Source of the DNA: Hyalella azteca | Lineage: Eukaryota; Arthropoda; Malacostraca; Amphipoda; Hyalellidae | Assembly: GCF_000764305.2 (NCBI RefSeq) | Contig: NW_025944084.1 | Span: 186,001-250,000, forward strand | Direction: 5' to 3' | Length of the DNA: 64,000 nt | Shown: positions 11,722-26,100 of the stretch, piece after piece | Layout: each line of letters opens with the position of its first letter | How positions within the stretch are numbered: the stretch's first letter is position 1 | Translations under genes and position numbers: made by a program | Notes under the pieces: generated by a model | What the model saw: only the letters and a program-made list of their open reading frames with translations | What the model was told of the DNA's origin: nothing | Database searches by the model: none

Positions 11722-13078
11722 GATGCTAAGATAGTAATCTTTTTATTATGTCAGCCTTGAGTGAATAGCATTCATTCAGAAACTGCAATAAAAATTTATT
11801 AGCTTAAGTTTTTGGTAAAAAAATTACAGAATTACATAAACAAGGAACATCAATCATGGAGAATAATAATCATTAGCATTAGTATCAGCCAAGCCAATTT
11901 TTACCCTTTTTCCCTGATTCAAAATGAATTTGACCACACTTTAATTAATCATCAACTCACTGTTAACAGTATTCTGGAAATTTCCAGGTGATCTTGTTAA
12001 CAAGTCATGAAAAAGTGTTTTTTTTAAATCACTTGCAACGATAATAAAATTTAAATTCAGAAGTATGGTACGGTATATCACTATTTTAAAAAATATTTAA
12101 CCCTGGGGTGGTTGCCCAGATTACATATCATCAAATGGGATAATAAGGGATGGTTTTGAGCAATTTTTGTTAATAACTTCTTACTACATACTACATAGTG
12201 GCAAACATAGAAACAAACCAGAGACTTTTAAGAATCAGTTCATTTTTAATGTCCACATCTACTTGATATTTTCATTAATTTCATATGTATGATGATGCCT
12301 GCTAGTAACTTTGTAAGCAAGAATAATATCCAAGAGACTGTTAAATGGGGTAATAAGGGATGGGTGGGGGTAATAACTAATAAGGGACAGTCCTTCAACA
12401 TTTTGTAGAAATGTTGTAGCACCTAACTAATTGAAATATTGCAAAACTAAAAACATTGGCACAGAGTACCTCTACTAAGGTTTGTAGCAAAAAAATATTT
12501 GCTGCATTGAAAAATTTTACTTACATAAAAGTTGCACACATGTGCTAGCTTAAAAACATGATTGACAGAATTTGCGTAGCTCATTCCCCCAAAAAATGGC
12601 AGCCATATCCACATGATGGGATAATATGAGACACCCCTAAAATGCATTTACAGTAGAACCTTGGATAGCAAAGGCTACAGTTAAAAAAAATTATTTGAAA
12701 ACAAAGAATTTTGATTGAATTTAAATCTTTCAGCAAAAAAAATTCATCTAGTGAAAAATTAATTCATTATCGGTCATCACAAAATTGTGCATAGAAAGTC
12801 ATAGATAGAATTCCAGGGTGCAGAAAGTGGATGAATATTGAAAGATCTTTGGTGACACATCAGCAGCAAAATTTACACCTTCAGAAGATCTTGCCAACAC
12901 ATTTGGATTGAAATTATTGCATTCTAGATATTTACCAGTCTTTGGCCAACTATTTAGAAATTAGTTGAAAATCTGAAAGACTGCAATTGCACACAGTAAG
13001 GTTTCCGGTACCTGCATTGGATGGATCAGGATGCAGTGAAGCTCGTCTGGAAATCAGTTGCAATGAGTGTAAGCATAG

Positions 13079-14650
13079 CAGGGTTGGCAATGATTAAATC
13101 AAAATGATTAAATCATGTGATTAAGGGGACCGGCTACCCTAAAATTTTCAATTTTGGCGTTTTTCGGTTTTTGTGCTCATCTGAAAGCTGGAATTCTGCG
13201 CTTTCCAATGGTACCACTGCCATCGCTGTACGCCAATATTTACGTTCATGATGTCTCTTTAAAGGGAAGCGGGTGGGAGAGTTCTTTAAGTAACTAGATA
13301 TAAAGTAATTAGCTGCTGAAATCTTTGAATATAGTTTCTACTTGAGTTGTGCTGCAGTTACATGCTTAGTCTCATCTTAAAGCTGACATTCTGAGAAGAA
13401 AGTGTTTCATTATCCTTTCACTTAGATAGTTACCTCTAAATTCATAAGCAGACAACGAGTTTGTCTCACCCGCTAGAGACGCACGGTAACAACACGTCTA
13501 CCAATGCTTCATTTTCAACAATGTTTTCCATCCTGGGCTGCAAGAAATTTTGCAACATTGCAGCATAGCAATCGGAATTCACTGTTACGTTTACTCCCTT
13601 GTCTGAGAATGACTCCAACAGTGTGTTGCAGCTAACAGCCCCCATTTTCCAGATATTGTTTTCAAAACATAGGTTAGTATTCTAAATGGTATGTTATGCT
13701 AACCTCTAGGAAATTAAACTTTCTTCTTTATGTACCTCCATTACTCTTTTATTTTACATCAAAACTGCTCAATTGGTTCTGTCCACCCCGTATTTGAGAG
13801 GTTGAGATTGTATTGACCTTTTAGGCAATTAGAAAGATTTTCCACCCTAATACAAGTATTCTAATTAAAATATTTAATTTAAATCTTTAAATATGTGAAT
13901 TTAAAACTAGAAACAAAACAATTACAATTATAAGACTATATATAAAATAATTAAATGCAGTGAATGGATACCTATAAAATATTTGAATTGTGCACATGTT
14001 TATTTCAAACAGCGTTAGCTTTTCTCGTAACTTAAGTCTCTTTCAAGTCGTATGAGGTTTGTTTGGTTATCATTCAGACTCAGTTTATGTTTAGTATTGG
14101 TTTATTAGTCTGAATTAAATGAGAACAGTGCAGTCAGTCACTCAGTCACTACCAGTCAGTGTGTATAGAGGGTAGAGTCTGGTAGATTTATAGGACATAA
14201 AACTAGTAGTAGTAGATCTATTGATAGTGCTGTGCACTGTGCTATCAGCTACCTATCTGTTATGTGACTCTTCAATGTTTAGAAGATCTGCATTCCGGAA
14301 GTGTTTTTGCATATTGAAGCCAGTTAAATGGTCAATATTTAGCTCATTACCTTGCTCCTTACAAACTTTACAAAGCTAATGAATAGACTTATCAATAATT
14401 GTTTACCCAAAAATCCCTTAGTGGTAAACACCACCTTGGCCTGTTGGCCATTATTGAAGGCAATAAGTGCCCTTTTTAGCCATCCATTATGATCCATATA
14501 CTGTTATTGTTAGTAGGCTAATACAACATGAAAAATAACACTTCAAAAAGACAAATATGCTGAAAAAATCAAATAAAAAAAATCATGAAAAAATAAAAAA
14601 ATCATTGATTTTTTATTATTTTTTTATTTAAAAAAAAATCACCAACCCTG
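13079..14650. mobile_element. Second long-TIR element, rearranged
   Basis: It starts CAGGGTTGGCAATGATTAAA like the 8761 element but breaks after about 47 bp, at GTGATTAAGGGGACCGGCTA, into unrelated sequence. It ends AAAAAAAATCACCAACCCTG at 14650. AAGCATAG precedes the left end and CAGCATAG lies a few bases past the right end, a possible imperfect target duplication. The interior contains the 13505-14054 duplicated block. Confidence 0.6.
13505..14054. repeat. Duplicated segment, copy 2 (mariner remnant plus flank)
   Basis: It matches 10508-11052 along its length, including the mariner end CCATTACTCTTTTATTTTAC, the flanking GAGAGGTTGAGATTGTATTG and the AAATATGTGAATTTAAAACT stretch. It lies 3.0 kb from copy 1 in the same orientation. 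Confidence 0.8.
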
Positions 14651-15461
14651 AACTCAGCATAGTGCAATTCTATAGGTCATATAAAAGAACCAGTCTTATG
14701 ACATTGTGAAACAATTAAGGCTTCTTTATGGACCGAGCGCCGCCTCACTGCACAACACACTAGCACCTTCTCAAACAAAAGCTGCTTCAACACTAAATCA
14801 TGTTTAGGAGCGGGTCAGTCTTCAGTTGCAGCACAGCAGCTGGCTTCCTTTTAAAATTTTGAATTCAGGATTTCAAATGGAGAGTCCTAGTTTCAAATGC
14901 TTAGGAGCCTAAATTTTAGCCTAAAACCTATTAAAAATTTACATTTCTGCATGGCTTTTAATACTGTTAACATTGAGAAACTTCTAAGTGACTATCATGC
15001 AAGAAGCATTTGGTTAAAAAATTTAATTTCAATAAAAATACTCACTCCAAAACTTAGGATTGCTTCCAAGTTAGATCGCTCGGACTACTCTGTAGGAAAT
15101 TTCCGAAGTTCTTAAATTGTAACATATTGGATTCTTTTTCTCCATGCTTATCATTAGGCATGGGTTAGTAAATAGGTTTTTGGCATTGTAACTTGATGGT
15201 GAATGCACCTATCTTCATGGACGCGCTTTGGCAGTCTGTAATTAATGCCATACCTTCTTAATTCTATTTTTTTGTTAGAGTGATCACTCTCAGTTTTCAT
15301 TTTGTTTATTCAAGTTAAAATGCATGTTTGCTCTTAATTTATTTAGGAGGCAGACACCAACCTAAACTTGGGCATTTGCCTCTACTGTGGTATAACCACC
15401 TTGGCTTTAGGCTTATAATGAACTTGAAGTTAAATTTCTATCTATATGTATACTTCGACAT

Positions 15462-15622
15462 CATCACTCTGTCGTTGCAGCCGTGTCTTCTCATACTGTA
15501 ATCTTGCTGTTCATTATTCTTGCCAAGGTGGATAACTTTACATTTGTCAGCGTTAAAACGCAGCTGCCACTTATCAGCCCAGTCAACCAGCCTGTCAAGA
15601 TCACCTTGCAACTGTACTTTTT
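15462..15622 (-). pseudogene. Non-LTR retrotransposon reverse-transcriptase fragment
   Basis: Read on the minus strand, about 53 codons stay open and give QLQGDLDRLVDWADKWQL followed by RFNADKCKVIHLGKNN. This is the conserved region after the RT catalytic domain in CR1/jockey-type ORF2 proteins. Nothing recognisable remains on either side, so it is an isolated relic. Confidence 0.85.
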
Positions 15623-17121
15623 GCGAATTGCGACGTATTGAAAGACATTAACTGTAAACGAAAAAACCTCGGTAAAGTAAAGCCGGTTCAGCAGATTTGG
15701 TGTGGAACGCCCTGATAGAGAGCGTTGAAAAAAAGCAAAAAGTTTCGGTAAGGGATTAAAAATCAGTAATTAAAATTTCCTTGAGAACACCAAGTGAAAA
15801 CTATGCATTACTAAAAAAAACCTCAAACTTACCTGCATGGCACTGGCTACCATAAATGACATAGAAGGATCAATAAAAATGCATTCAAGTTTGAACTTTA
15901 CTTAGAACTCATCGCTTTATCTTTATATCAACTCATCTCGCGAGTTGATATAATTCACTGGCCAGCTTTGTTTAATTACTTGAATGTAATTTGACAACAT
16001 TGGTAAACGAGTCATAGTGATAGAGTCTTTGATCCGTGTAAAATGAGAAACGGAAATCGCTGTACATTTCTTAAACAAATTGTGCAATATTTAATATTCG
16101 CATTCATTTATATCGACTTATTCATATTAATTACACTAAAATTAAAAATGCAAAATAACATCGTTAGTATCACCAGCATTTGCCTTCATGACTAGAGGTT
16201 TTTAATGCACAATAAAATCTTACATTGATGCAAAATAGCAAACTTGCCATTTATTCCTACCACAGCCCTTAAGGATATTAAAAAAACATCCATAGGACAT
16301 GACGAACTGGCCCTTAGCATGCGTTCCAATTATGAAAGCAACGCTGGCACCTTATCGTCTCAATGACCTGCCGCCAAAGAAACGATCGGTAATATAGGCA
16401 ATGACTTCGGCGTATTGACTCGTTATATTAAATTATTAAATGCTCCCATGTGCAGTAACCTCGCGAATGAAGGTCCAGATGACGTTCAATTAAAATGGAT
16501 ATCCTCAGTGAGCGTGATGTGAGCGACTGCCAATTCTTGGCTCCATACACATTCATTGGCACGATCATTCCAGGCAGGAATTAAAAAAAAAACACATGGC
16601 ATATCCAAAACTACTGGATTACGAGGAAATTTTTAACAAACATGAACTTATCAGTTTCTAGCAATGAGATTAGAAAATTGTCACCCAGGACGTCCAAGCA
16701 GTTGTCAGGTTTCCAACTGATAGCATCAGCTAGGAGATCTGATGCAAGATCTCGACGCTGCCTCCGATTTTTCTGCAATTACGAATTTCAACATAAGATT
16801 ACAATGCTAATCAAGGTCTTCTTCTGTCCTAACTTGAGCAGTGCAATAAGTTCCAATAACCTTATAAAAAGCTATATCATTGTTTAAAAAACATCTTTGT
16901 TAGATATCTTCACAGTATTAACCTATTAGCTTTAGGGATAATATTATCTAAAATCGAGTTCTCTGATAATAATCCTGATCCCTATAGTCCAATATTTCTG
17001 TCCACACACATACGTGACAGTAATCACACATTCCAACCAGACAACAAGCGTCAGCCACACATGTATTACTAACATTGTTCGTTCACCTCGGTGCGTGTGT
17101 AGCGCCAACCGGTGCAGGGTT

Positions 17122-20100
17122 TCAGGCCTCAATTTTGTCGAGGTCCGGCAGCGGTTTAGTCGACGTTGCGTCTGAAGATCGACGCCCGGACTCGTAGCCG
17201 GAAGACAAACTGGCAGTAGTGCGACGGTCATCTTCGGTGATGGATGTGAGGCTACTTTTTCGCGAATCTAATAAAAACACGAAATAAATTATCAGACTAC
17301 AAGTTCATCGATGGTGGTCGAATTCTGCTCGTATGACATTCATTTCTTGGTAATCAATAGAGTTGCTGACGACAGGAGTTCAAGTTTTTTTTTTTCAGTC
17401 TTAACTGTTAGTTTATTTCTATTCCATGCCTGAAATTATCAAAATCATGATTGAAGTTACTTAGCACATGTTAAACGTGCTAAACAGAATTCAAATTAAT
17501 ATCCATTTATATCAGATCACGGATTAGGTTGCAAATGCAGCAGCAACGCGGGAAAACAGACGCTCTTTAAAACCTGCTGCAAGCAGAACCTCGGTAAGAA
17601 TAGTCTAATCTAAAGATCATTTTACATGATTTATGGAATCCTGACTAAATTTACTAGCAAAAGTAGTAGCAACTCTTCACAAATATATCATAAAGCTAAG
17701 CAAACTCACGCAGAACATCCACATTGTCAAGAATTTCGGCCTTGATGAACTCGGGGCCGCTGCTGATGTCAATTCTGCTCAGTTGATGATTGCCTGCGCA
17801 ATATCATCAGACAACTGAAAGAATTTTATACAATATTTTTAGCTTAAAATCTGTCAGACATTATGTACCACACCATAGTATGGTGGCGATTCTGCAGCCT
17901 TCTCGTTACGGAGTCTGGTTATGAACAAACTGAGGCTACGAAAATGGAAAATTTAACAATAATTTAAGCAAATAATAGCATGGACGTTTAAGCACTAACT
18001 TGTTCCTTTTGAGTTGTGAACGTCAATACCAGGATTTCTATCATTGCTTCGCACGTCATCGGAGTGGTTCGTAGGGCGCAGAGGGTGTAAGCGGCGTGGA
18101 GTTGGAGGTCGACCTCCTGCTGAAGGCACCCGAGGTATTCCTCCGCTATCTCCTCGAGCAGAGATCGAGGAACTGGAGGAAGCCATTTGTACTTCCGATG
18201 AAGAGGAGGAGTTGAAAGGTCGAGGCGTTGGTGGGCCTGTAATGTTATATTCATATTTATTACACTTGTTACATAATGTTACATTAACCTATGCACCACA
18301 AAGTAAGGAGAAACGCAATTTCAAGAACAGTCCAAGCCAAACTACTAGTGATTTCAAGGGTGTTTATTAACTGGCGATGTCACAATGACTCATTCAACGA
18401 GGTACAAATATACATATCATTGACATCTCAAATTGGTCCGACAACAGAAAATTACCTTTACTTTGAATTAAATTTTTTCCGACTCGTCGACTCACTTGAA
18501 TAGAATGAATCTCTGGATGTGTTGGACGGAGACTTGTCAGTCTGTTTACTCGGACTCCCACTTGTTTTAAGCTTCAAAGGCGAATTCGAAGTCAATGATA
18601 ACTTCGGTAACGATGAAGAGCCTGCAGAATTTTCTCTCTGTAACGCTGCTTCAGAAGACGCAATTGGGTCTTCCGGCGCACTGTCTGACAGGCCTGGAAG
18701 CTTAGAATTTTGATTTTTCTGAGATTCCAATCTCTTCTGAACCGCAGGAACGGGGGGACTGGGAGGCCTGTGGGCTTCGTAATATTGAAGAGTCAGGTCA
18801 ATTTGTGAACGTTTCGGAGGAGTCTCCTCAGTCGTCTCAGTTGGCTGAGAATCAGGAGGCTCGTCGTTTATTTCAGTGGTAGGTTTCGTTCTACTTGCAA
18901 TTGGTTTGGTCGGTCTGAGCTGAGTTCTTCTAAGTTTCCTTTTAGACGCGGATGGAAGCTGAGGCTTGTAGGGCTCTGTTGGAGGTTCTTCCCCGGGAGC
19001 GTACTCGGGAACGTCAAATACATCCGATGCTGCAAAAAGGTAATTATAAAGTAATCATGACAACAATGTTGGATCAAGAAGCTTAAAATACAAAATATCA
19101 GTGACATTAGCTTTAAATAATTGAAAATTCTGTGAAAAAAAGAGAAACTGACTCAATTGAAGATAAACATGACTGCATATATTTCATATTCCACTGCTAC
19201 AACGAAAAACTGTCGGGACTTTCGATGAACATTAACACGACTTATTAATTCACTACTCTCTCATGAAGACAACATGACTTCACACCCTTTCTTAAAGCTG
19301 GAACTGGAGGAGAGTCACTCCTGACGAGAGGCTCGACTGCATCAGTCATGTTGCTGGTGACCTCATCTCTGCTGACGCTCGTCGAAGTCACGTTCACCGG
19401 CAGCGCCTCAGCTTGTTCCTTCATATTTCCATCTATTCCCGCATTAACATTTCTTTCATTATGACCACTTTCCCGTGCAACTTCAGACGTCTCGGCCAAT
19501 TTTAGCGTCATGGCAGAGATTTTGATCGCTCGTCTCTGAGACCTCGGAACTCCAGTGGGGCTAGAGACCGGTGAATCTCTGCGAGACTCATGAATCTTCT
19601 GGAGAGATTGAAGAGAACGAGACAACTGATGGGTGGATTTGCGGGACCGATGTTCGTGCTCCTTGTAAACTGGGGTGATTAGCGATTTGATAGCTGGTGT
19701 TGATCGAGATTTTGATTTCTGAGCAGCTGATTCTTGCGACGGTGATGGAGATCTGAATTAAGATACTTAATATTAATGTATATTAGTCACCCCGGCAATT
19801 CTCCAGCCATAACCCTCCACATCTGACAGAAAATCTAACACGATAAAAATACATTACCATTAAACGTAAAATTTTCGACAGGAAACTTCAGGATTATCGA
19901 GTAATAACTAATAACTTGCTGAGGTGAAATCATACAAATAAAATCTGTAAAATGATGGGTGTAATAAATTATTAAATTAGAATACAGGTTTGCTACTTGA
20001 CTTAGAATAGCAAAATATAAACCCAACAAACATGACCGCCTGACAAAAGTCTAAAACTGTGGACGTCACTATCTTTCATGACGAGTTTGGCTGCAGCACA

Positions 20101-23100
20101 AGCGCCATATGTAAATATGTTCCGTGCAATACAGATGCATAGAGATACATACAAGGACAATTGGGTTGGAAATAAGTAAACCGTGTAATAGGGCTGGGGC
20201 ATTTTTTATTTTCTTTGATTGTGTAAAAAGTTAATAAATTCCATTTACAACATGTGTTGAATCAGTTTTGTGTTATGGCATGAGTTTAGTGAGTCCCTAT
20301 ATAACCTGACATTGAACTGCTTGCATGCTCTAAATTCTGCTTTCTAAGAAGCTAACAGCCGCTGCATAAGGTTCGAAGAAGCTAGCAGTTCGTCCTTCGT
20401 AAATTTTATTTAAAATTAATTTTCATGCACCACGCAACTTTTATGAAAATTAAAATAACAGAAAACTACAATTGAAACCTAATGGACACAACTGTGGTCT
20501 TTCTTGAATCACAGTCGTCAATTGCGTTCCTAAAGTGACTGTTCATTTCATAACTCGGAGGAACGATATTTGCCTGCAGAATCGCTGCTCTGAAAATTGA
20601 ACGTAATGTCTCAGAAGGAAATGTCTCGGTGCCCATAATTGAGGCAGGTTTAGTGGGATGACAGGTAAAAATAATTGAAAAGAATGTGCACGTCGTGTAC
20701 CGTGTTCTTACTAAATTATTTACTCAAAATTTGTTATGAGATGATGTGATTGAAAATGCTACACTACAGCTCAAAGCATTATTACGGACAATAACACAGT
20801 AATTATTTGTCAGTTATCAAACGTAACAAAAGCTTTAATTGTATAGTAAACGTAAGAAAATCTTTAATTGTATCGTACACGTAACAAAAGCTTTAATTGT
20901 ATAGTACACGTAACAGAAGCTTTAATTGTATCGTACACGTAACAAAAGCTTTAATTGTATCGTACACGTAACAAAAGCTTTAATTGTATAGTACACGTAA
21001 CAGAAGCTTTAATTGTATAGTACACGTAACAGAAGCTTTAATTGTATAGTACACGTAACAGAAGCTTTAATTGTATAGTACACATAACAAAAGCTTTAAT
21101 TGTATAGTACACGTAACAAAAGCTTTAATTGTATAGTACACATAACAAAAGCTTTAATTGTATAGTACACGTAACAGAAGCTTTAATTGTATAATACATA
21201 TGAGCTGTACCGAGACTGGTCAGAAGACATGGACTCCTGCCGGGACTGGTCCCAGGTGCGGCGAGGCGGTGCAGCGGCCGCCACAGCGTCGGACGCAGCG
21301 TCGCTCTCCTCCGTGTCTCCTCCTGACGCACTCAGCGACCTCACACCAAAATGCACTTAATTACTCGTCATGTCTCAAATGCAGCAGTTGTGCATCAATG
21401 AGGCTTTAAAATAAAGCAATTTTTTATTTTAAATTTGTTATTAAATTTGATATTATATATAACAAAATATAAATTTTACATTTTATATTAAATTTAAATT
21501 AAATTTTAAATTTTATATTAAAATCAAAGGCGAAGTTGGGTAAATCAACATAATTAGTTAGTAACTATTGTTTATACAGGAGATCTTCAATGGCTCAGTA
21601 ATCCATACGGCTTTAACGCACGCAATCATTCAAGTGAATGATTTTTAATAATCATAATAATCAGCAAGAATTAAAAAAATAATGTATATCCGGCGTGGCA
21701 GGTGACTTGGTAGAACAGCCCGCCGTGAAATTTAACTCTAAACGACAACTTGGCATATCTCCAGAAAGAAGTTTACTTATAGCCTGTGCCTCTCAATTAA
21801 AACATATCAACTTACTGATACACGAACTATGAATCAATGACTATCTAGATAGCCTACCAAAGGGCTTTACTTGAAATTACAACTCGAGATCAACAAACTT
21901 GACGGAGTAACTATTAGTTTGGGACATGATCTTGACTTACGATGACTGTTTGCTGGCCTAAACACTTAATTGGGAAATATCCGAGGCCAATTTTTTTTAT
22001 TGTTTCTCTATCGTATCATGGGTGACGCGATTTGACATGTTGTTAATAAAATCTAAAGTGTGTGTGTGTTAATTTTTCACCTGTTGTAGAGCTTCCTTCG
22101 TGTTCTCCGACTTGCCACGAGGTCTTTATCTGACTGCTTTCTGTAGGGCCGATCGGACCTGCAAGACATGACGTGGCACGCGTGAAACTCAGTACTTCTG
22201 GCACCTATACATGCATAAAACGATGAATTGGATATTGTGACAATTACGTATCGAAATTTGTCAATTGTATGTGAATGAAATGAGGGAGGAGCATATGTTC
22301 AGTCTTAAAATGCCTAGCAAATTACGGACCAGGCAATAAGTCCAGCAGCTATCTCAATCAATCGTCAGTTATGGAATTATGGAAAGATCGTGTTCCAAAG
22401 GCCGGATCCCTTGTGAATCAAGTCACGAAAAGTTCAAGAATCGGCAACAGGCCATGGGCCTATTTCTTCAACGCCGACACTTCTATTCTATTCTAGGTGA
22501 GGTCTCGCCTGTGTCTGTTCCATGGCGGTCGGCTATCAGTGGCGCTGCCCCGGCGATGTCCTCCAGCTTTGGACCGCCTTCGACGTCCGCCTGAATCGTC
22601 TGTTGCTTCCTCTCTGTAAAACAAGCGATAATACGCTGTAGCGGACAGAATAGCAGTTATAACGCTCAGTTGGGAACAGACGAGCAGCTTCGATGCGTTG
22701 CAGAGAGCGGGCGATCAGTTTTAGAGAACTATAAGAAAGCCAACAGCTGATACGTACCACAGTACATGCCAAGAGATACCACATTTGACGTGCCAATAGG
22801 TGCAACAGGTACCAAGTACCAGCAAAGTGGTTTTGTTTTCCGTTTATAACAACAAATGTCAAAGACTTGCCAAGAATTGTCGAGTCGTGCGGGCTGAAAA
22901 ATGTGCCAAGTACCTTCGAAGAGAAGTTAGATCGTTAAGGCCAAGAGACGCCAAGTACCTGCCAAGAGCTGACAAGTCGTACTGGGTGCCAAACTCCCGA
23001 CACTCGCGATACTTGCGCGGCGTCAGCAAGCGACCGCTGACATAGGCTGCGTCAGGGCCTTCCTGTGACGCTGACGACGCGGACCTCGCTGACACGAACT

Positions 23101-26100
23101 TCTCCTCTGCTCAGGAGGAGCTCAGTTAATGGGACATTGAATTGAACTTCAGGCAAATATTCCAAAAAATATTTTGTAAATGTTACTTTAGTATCGTTTA
23201 GTTTAGTAATTATAGTAAGTCTGGGAAGGTATGATATCTTCATCTAGTGACTCTCAAAAAACAGCGGTCGTTCAATGACACGCAATTCCTGCACTCGATC
23301 AAGTGTCATAGAGTTTAATAAAATTTAAAAAATTCCTTGCCAGCGGTCTTTGGATTCGTGGATTGCGATAACTGAATACTGGTAACAGCCTCGTCCAAGT
23401 TCCAAATCCATTGCCATGACAGGCTGAGAAAAATGAATATAATCAATCTTTGGCATGACAAATATTGACATACCAAAGAAAACGTATCGGTTATCTACAA
23501 GGCTACCACAACATTCTTCTTTGAAGTTAGCTACAAGTAGGAGGTCTGTACACTGAGTGACCTCACCATAGCCAACACCGAGCAGCGACAGCAGAGTAGA
23601 TCTGTCGAGCAGTCCTGTGGAGACGAGGTACTCTGGCGTCAGACCGAGCGCCGTCAGCAGTTTTATCCTCGCTGTGACCACGTCAGGAGCGACGCCTGAC
23701 GATGTCGTTGCAGGAGGCGCGGAAGAAACACTCGAGATCCGGCGTGCATCATCAACAGCAGGCTGGCTGCGCTGAGAAGCAGTAGAAGGTTCAGTGTGTA
23801 GGGCGATGTTACTGGAAAGAGGTTCAGAAACTTGATTTTTTAGCCTGCCATTTGCATCGCGGTGTACAGGCGAGTGTGGCAGTGCAGAAGCATCAGTCTG
23901 AGGGGTGTTGTTCACGGGCGTGATGGGGTTGCTTATCCTGGCACGTTTGCTGTCCCTGGACAACACCGAAGATGTTAGTCCAATTTCTGTGTCCGCGTTT
24001 GACTCGACGGCTTCATCCTGCAAGAAAAGAAATATAATATAATAATTTCTTTACAATATATAATGGTTTAAGCCTAAATGACATCACGATTGAAAATTGT
24101 TGAGATCCTCGAATTAGTAACGCTCACAAACTGAGCATTAGTATTTATTTCTCTGATGCCGGAAGAATATAAAAGTACCAGAGCGGGTGGGTCGGATGGA
24201 GTATAGTTGATGTGCCTCCCTTTCCTTTCTTCCTTCTCCTTCTTTGCTCGTTCTTCTGCCTTCTTCAGAGCCTCCTGCAGTGCCACCTGCCGCCGCTCCT
24301 CCGCCTCCTGTACACGAGAAGTGAGCATAATCAAGGCATAAGTACTTATATAACTCGTCAGCTTGTATTGAAAGTTCACTGAACATTTAAAATGAACGAA
24401 AAAGTCAAGTAAATTGATCAAATCTTCAATTAAAACCCTTCTCATTTTCGAGTAAATTTAGAGTTTCTCTGCTTATTGTACGTGTATTTTTAGCGCATTT
24501 TCTCATTTATGGAAAAAATGCACTATTTTGCTCGTCATGTCCGTCCGTCTGTCCGTCCGTCCGTGACTTCATGTTTTTGTCGACGAGAAAATGCGCTCTC
24601 TGTCACTCACTGCAGTGAGTACTGAGTTATATTTTTTATATCTTTGAAATGACGATTACGCTATTCTGTGAAATTGTTTGTTTGGAGACAGGGTGAATTG
24701 ACTTGACGTTGTCTTTGCTCTTAAATTTTCGGGAACCAAGTATGTGTAACACCACCTTCTACAAAAATAAATTGCAAGCATATAAGAGAGATTTTTCACT
24801 AAAACAATATGGGAAGTTGAGCTTCGATCGATGACAACTAGTCGCTAATTTAAGCACAAAAGTCGCTAAGTAAGTTGCATGTGCTTGCAACGCTGAATGT
24901 TTCAACAGATGCATCAACAACCGCACGAAAATTCCCATTCTTTTTTCCACCATCAAAATTTAACGTCACTGATGTGAACCCTTTCGAGGCCAATGTTTTT
25001 TAGCCTTATAATCAACGGTTATAGATAAATAGGTTTGAGATTTGCAGAAATTGCTATTGAAACCTGATTCTCTACAAATGTTTCACATTTCGAGTGCGCG
25101 AGTCATCTATTTTGCAATACCTATCTTTGTGCAAAAGGAATGCTGGTGAATAAGTTTTGGTTAAGCCTGTTTATCGCATCACAAGCGCACCGATATTGAA
25201 ATATTGCTGCCGAAAAGTAATGATATAAAGGTCAAGAGTAGCAATTCGGTTAACAGATGAGCAAGATTTGCGCTCGAAGGTTGGATTCGAGTATCGTTCA
25301 GTGCTGACGGAGTTAAATGACTAAAACGTTTGCCCAACATCTGGCTGTTTAAAAGACAATGTATATATAAATCATATATATTATTATCAGCGAATAGCAT
25401 ACATAATATATCCCAGAGAGTAGTTCAGAGAGCATATGCACTTTTACATAAAACTGTAAAATATACACCATTAAGACCATGCAGTAGAGTGACGCGCATG
25501 TGCTTGCTCCTACAAGCGTCCATTCACAATAAGCGGGACTACTAATTAAAAAAAATCGAAAGCATCATTATTAAATTCTTCCTAATATTACCAAAATATG
25601 AACGTCCATAATAACATGCTTGACTCCACACCTCCTTCTGTCTGCGTCTGTTGAGTTCCTGTTGATATTCCTTGGCCTCCTTCTCCTGCTGCTGCTTGAT
25701 CCTCTCCTCCCACAGCGCCGCCTCCTTCCTCTCCCGCTCGTCCTGCTCCTCCTTCAGCCTCTTCTTCTCTTCCAACTGAGCAAGCGACACATATTCGATA
25801 GAGATTATTTTTTCAAAAGATTATTCAATGTTACGTTGATAGTTGATATAATAAAATTTACCACAACTTCTCGATAATTGAAACTTGATCTGAAAATTGG
25901 TTTTGTTGCGACGCCATACATTATGCCTGATTACCAGTGAAGACTAAATGATGGATATGGAATACTAACGGCTTGCTAAAGTTGACACTTTAATTAATAT
26001 GATCATTCTCTTGGTCCCTGTGAAGGTCACTACCTCACCATCACCCACCTGTCTCTCTATAACCCTCTACCTTACCATCACCCACCTGTCTNCCACATTT

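Larger units (their letters stand above)
11722..17121. other. Intergenic region between STEEP1 and the CSPP1-like gene
   Basis: No host gene was found. It holds a region of ATAATAAGGGATGG motifs (about 12130-12640), the second long-TIR copy with the duplicated mariner segment, and a reverse-transcriptase fragment. The STEEP1 promoter should lie just above 11721. Open frames at 14897-15115 and 16642-16887 have no recognisable content. Confidence 0.5.

Noticed and set aside
17988..18254. 88-codon minus frame overlapping the CSPP1-like exon at 17996-18236
   Set aside because: It is the wrong frame; the in-phase reading joins both neighbouring exons and gives PPTPRPFNSSSSSEVQ instead.
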